A DNA stretch of 64,000 nucleotides from Bradyrhizobium sp. CCGB12. GTDB lineage: Bacteria; Pseudomonadota; Alphaproteobacteria; Rhizobiales; Xanthobacteraceae. The translations under genes and the position numbers were made by a program. The notes beneath the pieces are model-generated. The model was given only the letters and a program-made list of their open reading frames with translations, did no database searches and had not been told where the DNA came from. The stretch is from assembly GCF_024199845.1 (NCBI RefSeq), contig NZ_JANADO010000002.1:372001-436000 (forward strand). The letters are read 5' to 3'. How positions within the stretch are numbered: position 1 is the stretch's first letter; each line of letters begins with the position of its first letter. Of this stretch, positions 54,554 to 63,975 are shown piece by piece.

Positions 54554-54582
54554 GACATCGCGCTACATTCCTCGGAGGCACG

Positions 54583-56265
54583 ATGCCTAAGGCTGGCACG
54601 CAAGAGATCGCGAGACTACTGCGCGAGTACGCGCAGCGGAGTGCGTTGCGCGGCGGCAACCCATATCGCGCGAAGGCCTATTCGCGGGCAGCGGACAGCC
54701 TGGCTGCGCTCGGCGTCCCCATCGAGCGTCTCATCGACGAGGGCAGGCTGACCGAGATACCTGGCGTCGGCGAAGCCATTGCCGACATCATTACCAAGCT
54801 ACACCGCGCCGGCACGCACCCCAGCCTGGTGAAGCTCCGGCAGGACATTCCCGCCGGTGTCCTGGAGCTGTTGAGCGTGCCCGGTCTGCGGCCCGAAAAG
54901 GTGCTGCGGCTCTACAAGGACCTCGGCATCATCTCGCTTGCCGAGCTGGAGCGGGCGGCGAAGGACGACCGGATCAAGAAGGCTAAGGGGCTCGGCGCGG
55001 CATTGCAGACCAAGGTCCTGCAGAACCTGGCGATCGCGAAAGGCGGCCAAGGTCGGTTGCACCTGCATCGCGCCGCCGCACTGCTCGAACATGCGAAGGA
55101 GTCCCTCCAAAAATCCCGACCCGAGCTCAAGAGACTGACCATCGCCGGCGACTTCAGACGCGGCTGCGAGCTGGTCGGAGATCTGGCGATCGTCGCCGAG
55201 ACACCCGGCAGCGGCGGAGAGGCGGACGTCATCGACACGGCGGGGCTGCAGGTCCACCTCGCCGATCGCGAGCACTTCGGGGCGGTCCTGCTGCACGCCA
55301 CAGGCTCGCCGGTCCATCTGGAGCAGCTTCGCCTCCTCGCGGAAAAGAAGGGAATGCGCCTCGAACAGGACGGGCTGCACAAGGGACGCAGCGTGGTCGC
55401 GGGCACCGAAGAGGACATTTACCGGGCGCTCGGGCTTTCCTTCGTCGAGCCCGAATTGCGGGAGGGACGCGGCGAGATTGATCGCGCCCTGAAAGGAGAG
55501 CTGTCGAAGCTCGTAGCCGATCAGGACCTGCGCGGCATCCTGCATTGCCATACGGATGCCTCCGACGGGACCGAGACGCTCGAGACGATGGCGAAGGCCA
55601 CGCTGAAGCGAGGCTTCGAATACTTTGGCGTCGCCGATCACTCGAAATCGGCGCACTATGCCGGAGGCCTGTCGCTCGAGCAGATCAAGGAACAGCATCG
55701 GGAGGCCGACCGGCTCAACAAGAAGTTCGGTAAGGACTTCCGGATCCTGAAGGGAATCGAATCCGACATCTTGGCAGATGGATCGCTCGACTATCCGGAC
55801 GACGTGCTGGAAGGCTTCGATTTCGTGGTCGCCAGCATTCACGGACGTTTCAAGCTGGACCGGAAAGCCCAGACCCAGCGCTTGCTGCGCGCAATCGCCA
55901 ATCCCTACACTACTATCATCGGTCACATGACTGGACGCCAGCTCCAGCGTCGGCCGGGGTATGAGATCGACGTCGAAAAAGTGTTGCGCGCCTGCGCCAA
56001 GCACGATGTCGCGGTCGAGATCAACGCGCATCCATGGCGGCTCGATCTCGATTGGCGCTGGCATCAGGCAGCACTCGAACTCGGCTGCATGATGAGCATC
56101 AATCCCGACGCCCATTCGATCCGCGAGCTCGACCACATGCACTGGGGCGTCGAGATGGCACGCAAAGGCGGCATCCCCGCGGACCGGGTCCTGAACGCGA
56201 TGACCCTTGCCGAAATAATCCGCCATTTGAAACGGAAACGGCGAGCTCTGTCCCGAGTGGCTTAG
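54583..56265 (+). CDS. polX: PolX-type DNA polymerase/PHP exonuclease
   Basis: The 560-residue protein starts MPKAGTQEIARLLREYAQRS (ATG, GGAGG upstream). Order: helix-hairpin-helix 8-kDa domain (LTEIPGVGEAIADIITKLHR, LSVPGLRPEKVLRLYKDLGI), Pol X palm (FRRGCELVGDLAIV near 190-198) and C-terminal PHP domain (LHCHTDASDGTETLETM, VADHSKSAHYAGGL, KGIESDILADGSLDY, ASIHGRFKLD, EINAHPWRLDLDWRW, SINPDAHSIRELDHM). The PHP metal residues are all present, suggesting active 3'-5' exonuclease or AP endonuclease. The polymerase motif has GD-L-A rather than GDxD, so polymerisation may be lost. Two damaged paralogous pieces lie at 9534-9793 and 11997-13362. Confidence 0.93.
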   Translation: MPKAGTQEIARLLREYAQRSALRGGNPYRAKAYSRAADSLAALGVPIERLIDEGRLTEIPGVGEAIADIITKLHRAGTHPSLVKLRQDIPAGVLELLSVPGLRPEKVLRLYKDLGIISLAELERAAKDDRIKKAKGLGAALQTKVLQNLAIAKGGQGRLHLHRAAALLEHAKESLQKSRPELKRLTIAGDFRRGCELVGDLAIVAETPGSGGEADVIDTAGLQVHLADREHFGAVLLHATGSPVHLEQLRLLAEKKGMRLEQDGLHKGRSVVAGTEEDIYRALGLSFVEPELREGRGEIDRALKGELSKLVADQDLRGILHCHTDASDGTETLETMAKATLKRGFEYFGVADHSKSAHYAGGLSLEQIKEQHREADRLNKKFGKDFRILKGIESDILADGSLDYPDDVLEGFDFVVASIHGRFKLDRKAQTQRLLRAIANPYTTIIGHMTGRQLQRRPGYEIDVEKVLRACAKHDVAVEINAHPWRLDLDWRWHQAALELGCMMSINPDAHSIRELDHMHWGVEMARKGGIPADRVLNAMTLAEIIRHLKRKRRALSRVA

Positions 56266-56918
56266 TTGAAGGGACCTGCTCACCCACCCCTCCCCGAGTT
56301 TGACGGAGCGGTAGCGCTCGCGATGGCACAGGGGCGTCCTAAGCAAAACGGCCATGAAGCCGGATTGATCTTCCGACGCGGCGGATCGCCTGGCCCGAAG
56401 CTGGCATCGCACCCGGACTGCCGCCGGGTGGCAAGAAGTGGTTCGAAAAGACGGGTGTAACCGACCTGGACGCCGGAGTTACCTTCAGTGCTCCGCACCC
56501 ACTTCGTTCATTCCCGTCGAGGCCCCTCGAATCGGTCGGGACAAGGCATGAACCTGAACGACGATGTCATTTATCGCGGCTTTCGGTTCGGGCCGTCCAA
56601 ACTCATCCCGGACTTTCCCGCGGCTTGGTTCGTTGCAATGATCGCCTCCGTCGGAATTTCTCCTCGGTCACTTGGCTCTGTCAGAGATGTTGCAAGAGGC
56701 GCAAATGCGCCGGCTATTCGGTATGGAACTCCCGTCTCCGTGCTCGCGATCGGCGGTCGCTGGCTAACGGAAACACGAATTTTGACTGGTAAAGCCACTC
56801 GGCGTCGTGTCCGCTGGGGAAGTCCTGGAGAGCTAGACCGGAAGCGACCGGCTGACCTTTTCGAAATAGCAGCATGCGCTTCGGCACGTGCTGGATATCC
56901 GAATGGGACATAAGCCTT
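56266..56918. other. Gap without a recognisable gene
   Basis: A 122-codon frame from 56548 (MNLNDDVIYRGFRFGPSKL) has no ribosome site, no homology recalled and random-like composition. Nothing else was found. Confidence 0.4.
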
Positions 56919-57254
56919 CTAGGCGCGAAGCCGTGTGATGGTCTGAGGCAAGGATGCAAAAAGAAGCACTACGCAAACGCAAAGCAGCACAATGTCCTTG
57001 AATAAGAACTCGCCGGCCAAGTTCCACGCCATCGGGTCGGTCGAAATGCTCCACTTGACCACTCCGGGAGTGGTGAAGAAGAACGACCAGGTCACCATGA
57101 AAGTAACGACCCCCATGAACGAACCCAATGCCGAAAGTACCGGACTGAATGCGCCAGCAATCAGCAAGATCGCAATGACGAATTCGGTTACACCAAGGAC
57201 GTAAGCTTCCCCCCTGAAACCGAAGAGCGACAACCAGGAAACCAGGGACCACCT
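56919..57254 (-). pseudogene. YkgB/DUF417 membrane protein, N-terminally lost
   Basis: The frame reads PRWSLVSWLSLFGFRGEAYV, LGVTEFVIAILLIAGAFSPV, LSALGSFMGVVTFMVTWSFF, FTTPGVVKW, AGEFLFKDIVLLCVCVVLLF. This is the last three membrane helices of YkgB-type (DUF417) proteins. The first helix and the ahead-of-helix DxR region are absent; the frame is fused to the erythromycin esterase relic upstream and reads on through it, so a deletion created the junction near 57250. Confidence 0.75.
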
Positions 57255-57970
57255 CGGCCTCGCATTCGCGATCCTTCCGTCAGAACGGCGCGTCCCAAGG
57301 TCGATGGCTCGCGCTGCCATGGTGTCAAGCATCCGTAGCGCTCGCGGGGCACCCGCTGCTGCTTCCGGATCGACGCTGTCGAGATAGACAAGAACCGCCG
57401 CGATCGACCCGCGCATGTTGTAGATGTCGAGGCCGTAGAATCCCGCACGTTCGCCCGGCGGCTGCCGTTCGTTGTGACCGCGCATCTAGTCCACGAACGA
57501 GCTGACATCCGTATTCCGCCACATCCAGTTCGGAAATCGCTCGAACGGCGCCTCCTGTGCGCGCATTCGGGCTCTATGGCGAACGTGGCGGTCGACTGCG
57601 TCAGGCCAGTCCGCCTGAACCGCGACCACGGTCAAACGGTGCTCTCGATTAGCCGGCGCGTGATTGCGGCGCGCGCCTGGTAGAACTCCGGGGTGCCGTG
57701 GCTGGCTTCGCCCAACAACACGACGCGTGCACGGCCGAGCCGGTCGAACAGAATCCCGAACGCAGGATCGTCGAAAGGTGGCGACGGCTCGGCGCCAACG
57801 CGGATCATGTCCGTGACGGATTGCGCCCGCCCCCCGGCCGGAGCATGGTTGCGGGCCGACCGCCTGCCATTCTCGGCCCATCCCTGCTCCCCGATCAGCG
57901 GCACGAAGCGGACGGCGCCGAAAGTTTCTTCGTCGTAGTCCGTCCCGGTTCGGCGGGTGATTCGAAGCAG
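57255..57970 (-). pseudogene. Erythromycin esterase-like domain, decayed and truncated
   Basis: Downstream of the Pcm part the same frame continues past a TAG: VRFVPLIGEQGWAENGRRSA, FDRLGRARVVLLGEASHGTP (the GEAxHG signature), EFYQARAAITRRLI. After a frameshift come VVAVQADWPDAVDRHVRHRA and FPNWMWRNTDVSSFVD, a second TAG, then GFYGLDIYNMRGSIAAVLVY and RERYGCLTPWQREPS. Domains of this kind follow Pcm in rhizobia as a single fused protein. The C-terminal 250 or so residues are gone, removed by the deletion that fused the remainder to YkgB. Confidence 0.78.
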
Positions 57971-58519
57971 CTATTGTTCGCCCTTGAAATTGCCGACGGG
58001 GATGACGAGGCGGCCGTCGATCGCCAACTGCAGCCTGAGCGCGTCCGGCACCGAGGGACCGCTGGCGGCGACCAGAAACGCGTCGAATGGCGCTTCATCG
58101 GGCAATCCGCGCGTGCCATCGCCGGTATGAACGATGCAGTTCGTGTATCTGAGCTTGGCCAGCCGATCCGTGGCCGTCCGCGCTAGCGCGTCATCGCGCT
58201 CAATCGTATGGACGATTTCGGCGAGTTGAGAAGCGACTGCCGCGGCATAGCCCGAGCCCGTGCCGACTTCGAGAACCTTGTCGGCCGGCTTCAGCTCGGC
58301 CGCTTCGATCATGGCCGCGACGATGTAAGGCTGCGAGATAGTCTGGCCGTTCGCGATCGGCAGCGCGCCATCGTCGTAGGCGAATTCCTCGAATCCTGGC
58401 TGCAGGGAGCGTTCCCGCGGGACCCAGCGCATGGTGTCCAATATCCGGATGTCGCGAATGCCGCGGCGAGCGAGCTGAACATCGACCATCCGGTTGCGAA
58501 GTTCTGTAAATTCACTCAT
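57971..58519 (-). CDS. pcm: Protein-L-isoaspartate O-methyltransferase domain
   Basis: The frame encodes 182 residues from ATG 58519 to TAG 57971: MSEFTELRNRMVDVQLARRG, DTMRWVPRERSLQPGFEEFA, YDDGALPIANGQTISQPYIV (substrate pocket), VLEVGTGSGYAAAVASQLAE (SAM-binding), GDGTRGLPDEAPFDAFLVAA and LVIPVGNF. It covers almost the entire Pcm fold, lacking only the last strand (the sequence continues LLRITRRTG beyond the TAG). It may still be made as a short repair methyltransferase for isoaspartyl residues, but more likely it is the front part of a fused Pcm-erythromycin esterase gene cut by the nonsense codon. Confidence 0.8.
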   Translation of the reverse strand: MSEFTELRNRMVDVQLARRGIRDIRILDTMRWVPRERSLQPGFEEFAYDDGALPIANGQTISQPYIVAAMIEAAELKPADKVLEVGTGSGYAAAVASQLAEIVHTIERDDALARTATDRLAKLRYTNCIVHTGDGTRGLPDEAPFDAFLVAASGPSVPDALRLQLAIDGRLVIPVGNFKGEQ

Positions 58520-58699
58520 GCGCCTCGCCCGTCGAACATGCGGCTGCGTAAGCCAAGTGGGAAGGAGGCGACCGGTTCCTTTCCGCTAGCAAGACGGAAC
58601 GATATTATACGAATGGGTTGTACAGTATGGTTCGTGGAGGCCGGCAGAGAGGTCTCCTCCTCCAGGCGTGTAGGCATATGGTAATCGATACAGGGCCCA

Positions 58700-59857
58700 G
58701 TGCGCATTCCTGCACCAATCGCTTACATAGTCCTCTACGTCGCCCTCTATGCGGCGTTCGGCGCCGCATCTCCATTCTGGCCAAAATTTTTCGAAACGAG
58801 AGATCTAGCGTCACCGCAGATCGGTCTGATTCTTGCTGCCGCAATGCTGACGCGGCTCGTTTCCGGACCGTTATTTGCTGTGCTGGCGGATCGCCTCGGG
58901 TCATTGCGTCTCATGCTAGCAGGCTGCGCTGCCGCGGCGGCTTCAGCAGCTGTCGCGCTGCTCTGGGCCGATAGATTCTGGCTGCTGCTTCCTGTCGCGT
59001 TGGTTCAGGCTGCCGCCCTCGCGCCCACCACCTCCATTGCCGATGCCTTATCGGTCAACGCAGCGAGGCCTCGGTTCATGGGAAGGCCATTCGAGTACGG
59101 CTGGATACGAGGGGCTGCCTCCGCGGCTTTCGTCCTGGGAACACTCATCGCCGGTCAGCTCGTAAGCCCAGCCGATCTTACTGCAGTTATTTGGATGAAT
59201 GCCGCCTTCCTGATCGCCGCGACTGGCGCTACTGCATTGCTACCTGGACAAGTCCAATCGCGGAGATCGTCGTCCTTTGCTGCGTCAGAAATGAAAGTCC
59301 TGATGAGCGTGTCGCAGTTTCGAACGATGATTATCGCGTCAGCTTTGATCTATGGCAGTCATGCGGTGCACGATGCATTTGCGGTGATCAGGTGGAGCGA
59401 TGCGGACATCAGCACTTCCACGATCAGCTTCCTGTGGTCGGAAGCGGTAGTTGCTGAAGTGCTGGTGTTCATGCTCGCCGGTCCGGCACTCCTGGATAGG
59501 TTGGGCGTGCGTGGCGCGGCTGTCTTGGCAGCCGCGGCCGGAATCCTCCGCTGGTCCGTAGCGGCAATAACGACCTCCGTATTGCTGCTCTCGCTCATAC
59601 AGCCGTTACACGGATTAACGTTCGCTCTGCTTCATCTCGCTTGCATGCGGATGATGGCGATGCTGGTCACCGCAAGCGTCGCTGCAACGGCGCAAGCACT
59701 TTATGCGTTTGGCTCAGGGGTGCTGACGGCTGTACTGACCTTTTTGTCCGGTGCACTGTATGCTTCCTATGCTGGAGCGGCGTTTCTTCCTATGGCGGTG
59801 CTCTGTGTCCTCGCGCTCCCATTCGCCTGGTTTGGCTTCGCCAAAGAGAGGGACTGA
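58700..59857 (+). CDS. MFS transporter, HcaT/PPP-like
   Basis: The 385-residue protein has about 12 membrane helices. GTG at 58700 starts VRIPAPIAYIVLYVALYAAF; the PFWPKFFETRDLASPQIGLI block and LADRLGSLRLMLAG (helix 2-3 loop, A-type MFS motif) place it in the MFS_1-like group that contains the phenylpropionate carrier HcaT. The middle loop (PGQVQSRRSSSFAAS) separates the two 6-helix halves. The substrate is unknown. It is a single gene, divergent from pcm and convergent with the tetR relic. Confidence 0.88.
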   Translation: MRIPAPIAYIVLYVALYAAFGAASPFWPKFFETRDLASPQIGLILAAAMLTRLVSGPLFAVLADRLGSLRLMLAGCAAAAASAAVALLWADRFWLLLPVALVQAAALAPTTSIADALSVNAARPRFMGRPFEYGWIRGAASAAFVLGTLIAGQLVSPADLTAVIWMNAAFLIAATGATALLPGQVQSRRSSSFAASEMKVLMSVSQFRTMIIASALIYGSHAVHDAFAVIRWSDADISTSTISFLWSEAVVAEVLVFMLAGPALLDRLGVRGAAVLAAAAGILRWSVAAITTSVLLLSLIQPLHGLTFALLHLACMRMMAMLVTASVAATAQALYAFGSGVLTAVLTFLSGALYASYAGAAFLPMAVLCVLALPFAWFGFAKERD

Positions 59858-60189
59858 TCCTTCCCTCGAGCAAACGGGAAACGGGTGCCGTTCTAGCTCC
59901 ACCGACCAGCGCATTCGGCCTGCGCCTTCTGTCTCGGACGCTCGATAAGGTCGCGACCAATCGCGACAGCGAAATGAGGGAGAGAGTGTCAGTCAATCCC
60001 GTTGATGTACAAGCTGTTTTTCCTCTCAGCACGCGGGCACCTACGGGCCTCTCTACTAGATATTGGTCCGGCCGCACCGGCTCCGCGAGCCTCAGTGTAG
60101 GATAGTGTAGAAAGAGTAGCGGGGCTCCGCTGCACGCTGATCCACTGTTCCGGATTCGTGTTGTTTTATAGACGGGAGCTTAACTGGAT
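59858..60189. other. Gap without a recognisable gene
   Basis: Between two convergent genes. No hairpin with a T-run was found. Confidence 0.4.
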
Positions 60190-60850
60190 TCAGCCACGGA
60201 CTTGCGAACGCACCAGATCCCGATACGGCGCTCCTAGCCGGACTTGCCCCAGAGCTTTCAGGATAAAGCGAATCTGGCCGCGCAGGCCTGCTTCGGTATC
60301 TTCGCCGTGCTGAACGCAGTGCTCGATCAGAATTGGATGAAGAAATGGCATGAACGCGGATCTGACCGCTCGCGCCGCTTCCGCGGCATCTTCGACGTCG
60401 AACTCGCCCCCATCAGCACCCTTGCGTATGATGGCCTCCAAGATCATCAGCATCCGCTCGATGTGCACCTAGATGATCGGCCAGTTCTCCTCTATGGCGG
60501 CCACGATCAGATCGTGCATGGGCTTTGCCTTTGACCAGCATCATCTTGCTGTGGTGGTGAAGACTGGTCAGCAGTTGATCGAGCTTCTCGGTCGCCGGTG
60601 CGTCCTCGCGTGCAATCGCAGAGGCGGTTGCGGCAACCTCGTCCACAATGCGCTCGCAGATGGACTCGTTGATCGCATTCCTGGAGGGAAAGAAGCGATA
60701 GATATTCGCCGGGCTCATGCCGAGTTCGGCGGCGATGTCGGCCACCGACGTCCTGTGGTGACCGACGCGGCGAAAGCGCTCTTCCGCTGCTCCCAGGATC
60801 CGGGCGCGGGCCTCGTCGGACTCTTTTCCCGTTCGGACCGGACGATCCAT
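60190..60850 (-). pseudogene. TetR-family repressor, frameshift plus TAG
   Basis: The N-terminal helix-turn-helix is intact: ARARILGAAEERFRRVGHHR, TSVADIAAELGMSPANIYRF, FPSRNAINESICERIVDE. At about 60530 (MLVKGKAH versus the expected KGKPMHDLI) a base insertion shifts the frame; in the other frame VAAIEENWPII is followed by a TAG at 60469 (Glu likely) and then HIERMLMILEAIIRKGADGG, AARAVRSAFMPFLHPILIEH. The whole gene codes for a 215-residue TetR protein. It lies 14 bases downstream of an RND pump gene and would normally repress that operon, so loss should relieve control. Confidence 0.82.
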
Positions 60851-60864
60851 GCAGCAATAGAGCC

Positions 60865-63800
60865 TTACTCGGCAGCCAATGCTGATCGCAATTCCGGTTT
60901 CTCGCGCGAAGCCTCGTCCTTATTGTCTGCGGTCGGCTTGATCCGAAACCACGCGGCATAGAGCGCGGGAAGGAACAGCAGAATCAGGACCGTGCCGACT
61001 GCGGTGCCGCCGATCAACGTATAGGCCATCGATCCCCAAAACACGGAATGCGTGAGCGGGATGAAGGCCAGCACGGCGGCCAATGCGGTGAGGATCACGG
61101 GCCTCGTGCGTTGCACCGTCGCCTCGATGACGGCGTGATAGTCATCAAGTCCGGCGGCAAGGTTCTCCTTGATTTGTTCGGTCAGGATCAGAGTGTTGCG
61201 CATCAGGATGCCCGCCAGTCCGATCAGGCCCAGAATCGCGTTGAATCCGAACGGCTGGTGAAAGATCAGCAACATCGGCACGACGCCGACGAGGCCAAGT
61301 GGTCCCGTCAGCACGACCATGGCCATCGTCGAGAAGGATCGCACCTGCAGCATGACGACGATCAGCATGGCGGCAATCATGGCCGGGAAGATCGTCGCCA
61401 ACGCGTCATTGGCCTTGGTTGCCTCCTCGATCGATCCGCCCAGCTCGATACGATAGCCGGCCGGAAGAGATGCGATCAGGGGCTGCAGGGCCGTCTTGAT
61501 CTCCTTGGAGACCTCCGGAGGTTGGGTCGCCTCATTGATATCCGAGCGTATCGTGACGACGGGGGTGCGATCGCGGCGCTTCATAATCGGCTCTTCAAGT
61601 CGGATTTCCGAATGGCCGACCTGGTCGAGCGGAATCGAACGGCCGTCCCGGCTCATCAACGAGAAATCCGCCAGACGCGCCGGATCGAGCCGCTCGCCAC
61701 CGGCGCTACGTGCCACGATCGGGACATTGCGGATGTCCTCGCGAACCTGCGTCACGGCGATGCCCGTGAGGAGGAACTGGAGCTGGCGGCCCACCTCGGC
61801 CGGCGACAGGCCGATCAGGTTCAGTCGGTCCTGATCCGGGATGAAGCGAAGCACGGGCATGCGATCGCCCCAATCCCGATTTGCCTGCCGCGCGTCATGA
61901 ACGCCACGCATAACTTCGAGAGCCTTCTGGGAGATCGCGTACAATTGAGTGGGATCTGGTCCCATGACCCTGAACTCCACCGGGAACGGCGTATAGGGTC
62001 CGAACACGAGCTGGGTGACGCGCACATTGGCCTCGGGAGCAAGGCCCTGTGACACCGCCTGTCGGAGCCGGTGCTTCAAAGCCTCGCGCGCTTCCGCGTC
62101 AGGCGTCAGCACGACGATCTTGGCGAAGGCCGGATCCGGCAGCTCGGGCGCCATCGCGAAGAAGAAGCGCGGCGCACCCTGACCGACATAGCTCGTGATG
62201 ATCTTGGCCTCGGATTGATCGTGCAGCCAGCCCTCGAGCTTCTCGACGGTGGCCGTCGTCGTCTCGATGCTGGTGCCTTCCGGCAGGCGAACTTCTACCA
62301 GCACTTCGGGGCGGTCGGAGGTCGGGAAGAACTGCTGCTTGACGCCCCCCATGCCGACAACGGAAAGCGCGAAGGCGACGGCGACGATGCTGCAGGTCAG
62401 GAACTTGTGGCGGACGGCGAAGGTGATGAGTCCTCGCAGGCGCTGATAGTTGGGCGTGCCGTAAATCGCGTGGTGACCGCCTTCGACCGGCTTGATCGCG
62501 GGCAGCATCTTGACGCCAAGATAGGGCGTGAAGATCACCGCGACGATCCAGGAGACGATGAGGGCAAAGCCCACGACCCAGAAGATGTTGCCGGCATATT
62601 CGCCGGCGGTCGAGCGGGCGAAGCCCACCGGCAGGAAACCGGCGATCGTCACGAGTGTTCCGGACAGCATCGGCGCCGCAGTGTGGCTCCACGCATAGGC
62701 TGCCGCCGAGATGCGGTCCATGCCTTCTTCCATCTTCACCACCATCACCTCGATCGCGATGATGGCGTCGTCGACGAGGAGACCGAGCGCCAGGATAAGG
62801 GCGCCGAGGGTGATACGGTCGAAGAACCGGCCGGTCTCCAACATGATGAGGAACACGACGGCCAGCGTCAAAGGAACGGCAGCCGCGACAACGATGCCGA
62901 CGCGCCAGCCGAGGCTGAGCAGGCTCACCAGCAGCACCACGCCGAGCGCCATCGCGAACTTCATCATGAACTCGTCGACCGCCGAGGTGATGTTGACGGC
63001 CTGATCGCTGACCTTGGCCAGGGTCATCCCGAGCGGCAGTGTCCCAGCGATGGCTGCGGACCTGTCCTCCAGCGCCTTGCCGAGCGCCAGACCGTTCCAG
63101 CCCTCCTGCATCACCGCCGCGAGCATGATGGTGGGCTCACCCTGGTGTCGGATGATATAGGTGGGTGGATCCTCGTAGCCGCGGCGGACCTCGGCAATGT
63201 CGGAAAGCTTCAGCGTTCGCCCGGCAGCGACGATGGGCGTGTCGGCAATCGCCTGGACGCTGTCATAAGCGCCATCGACCCGGATGAAGACCTGCGGCCC
63301 CTTGGTGTCGATCGAGCCTGCCGGTGTCACCGTGTTCTGCCGCTGCAAGGCGGCAACGATATCCGTTGCCGACACACCGAGGGTTGTCAGCTTGGCATAG
63401 GAAAACTCGACGAAGATTTGCTCGGGACGTTCGCCGAGGATGTTGATCTTCTTGACGCCGGGCACGTGCAGGAGGTCCTGACGGATGACCTCGGCTTGCC
63501 TGGCGAGCTCGCGCATCGGCATGCCCTTGGCCTTGAGGGCATAAAGGGCGAAGCTCACATCCGAATATTCGTCGTTGACGAAGGGGCCGAGCACGCCAGA
63601 GGGCAGCTTGCGCGCTTCATCTCCCAGCTTCTTGCGGGCCTGATAGAATTCCTCCTGCACGCTCGATGGCGGCGTGCTGTCCTTCAGCGTCACCGTCATG
63701 TAGGCATAACCGGGCCGCGTTGTCGTCTCCACCCGGTCGTACCAGGTCAGTTCCTGAATCCGCTTCTCCAGGGGTTCGGCGACCTGGTCCTGCATCTCGC

Positions 63801-63975
63801 GTGCCGTCGCGCCCGGCCACACGGTGGTGACCGTCAGGGTCTTGATGGTGAAGGACGGGTCCTCGGCACGCCCGAGCATGATGAAGGCGTAGGCGCCTGC
63901 GGCCGCCAGCAGGAGGATGAAGAACAGGGTGACGGCCCGCTCGCGGACGGCGAGCGCGGAAAGATTGAAGCTCAT
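60865..63975 (-). CDS. RND efflux transporter permease
   Basis: The 1036-residue inner-membrane pump starts MSFNLSALAVRERAVTLFFI after AGGAGC. It has 12 membrane helices and two large periplasmic loops. The proton-relay pair Asp402-Asp403 is present in helix 4 (LGLLVDDAIIAIEV), and the second half repeats the pattern (LGLIGLAGILMRNTLILTEQ). It belongs to the hydrophobe/amphiphile (HAE1) or heavy-metal-like RND group; the missing acidic pair typical of CusA helix 8 suggests drug rather than metal export. The upstream partner (membrane fusion protein) should lie beyond the right edge. A tetR gene, here broken, follows on the same strand. Confidence 0.94.
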   Translation of the reverse strand: MSFNLSALAVRERAVTLFFILLLAAAGAYAFIMLGRAEDPSFTIKTLTVTTVWPGATAREMQDQVAEPLEKRIQELTWYDRVETTTRPGYAYMTVTLKDSTPPSSVQEEFYQARKKLGDEARKLPSGVLGPFVNDEYSDVSFALYALKAKGMPMRELARQAEVIRQDLLHVPGVKKINILGERPEQIFVEFSYAKLTTLGVSATDIVAALQRQNTVTPAGSIDTKGPQVFIRVDGAYDSVQAIADTPIVAAGRTLKLSDIAEVRRGYEDPPTYIIRHQGEPTIMLAAVMQEGWNGLALGKALEDRSAAIAGTLPLGMTLAKVSDQAVNITSAVDEFMMKFAMALGVVLLVSLLSLGWRVGIVVAAAVPLTLAVVFLIMLETGRFFDRITLGALILALGLLVDDAIIAIEVMVVKMEEGMDRISAAAYAWSHTAAPMLSGTLVTIAGFLPVGFARSTAGEYAGNIFWVVGFALIVSWIVAVIFTPYLGVKMLPAIKPVEGGHHAIYGTPNYQRLRGLITFAVRHKFLTCSIVAVAFALSVVGMGGVKQQFFPTSDRPEVLVEVRLPEGTSIETTTATVEKLEGWLHDQSEAKIITSYVGQGAPRFFFAMAPELPDPAFAKIVVLTPDAEAREALKHRLRQAVSQGLAPEANVRVTQLVFGPYTPFPVEFRVMGPDPTQLYAISQKALEVMRGVHDARQANRDWGDRMPVLRFIPDQDRLNLIGLSPAEVGRQLQFLLTGIAVTQVREDIRNVPIVARSAGGERLDPARLADFSLMSRDGRSIPLDQVGHSEIRLEEPIMKRRDRTPVVTIRSDINEATQPPEVSKEIKTALQPLIASLPAGYRIELGGSIEEATKANDALATIFPAMIAAMLIVVMLQVRSFSTMAMVVLTGPLGLVGVVPMLLIFHQPFGFNAILGLIGLAGILMRNTLILTEQIKENLAAGLDDYHAVIEATVQRTRPVILTALAAVLAFIPLTHSVFWGSMAYTLIGGTAVGTVLILLFLPALYAAWFRIKPTADNKDEASREKPELRSALAAE

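Noticed and set aside
54799..56412. A 537-codon open frame on the minus strand opposite polX
   Set aside because: It is antisense to a gene with clear HhH, Pol X and PHP motifs; it shows no domain of its own and arises from GC-rich third positions.
56548..56913. Plus-strand frame MNLNDDVIYRGFRFG
   Set aside because: No start signal or family resemblance; amino-acid pattern looks random after residue 30.
61048..62052. A 334-codon open frame opposite the RND permease
   Set aside because: Low-complexity Arg/Gln/Asp-rich shadow frame with no start signal, antisense to an intact pump gene.
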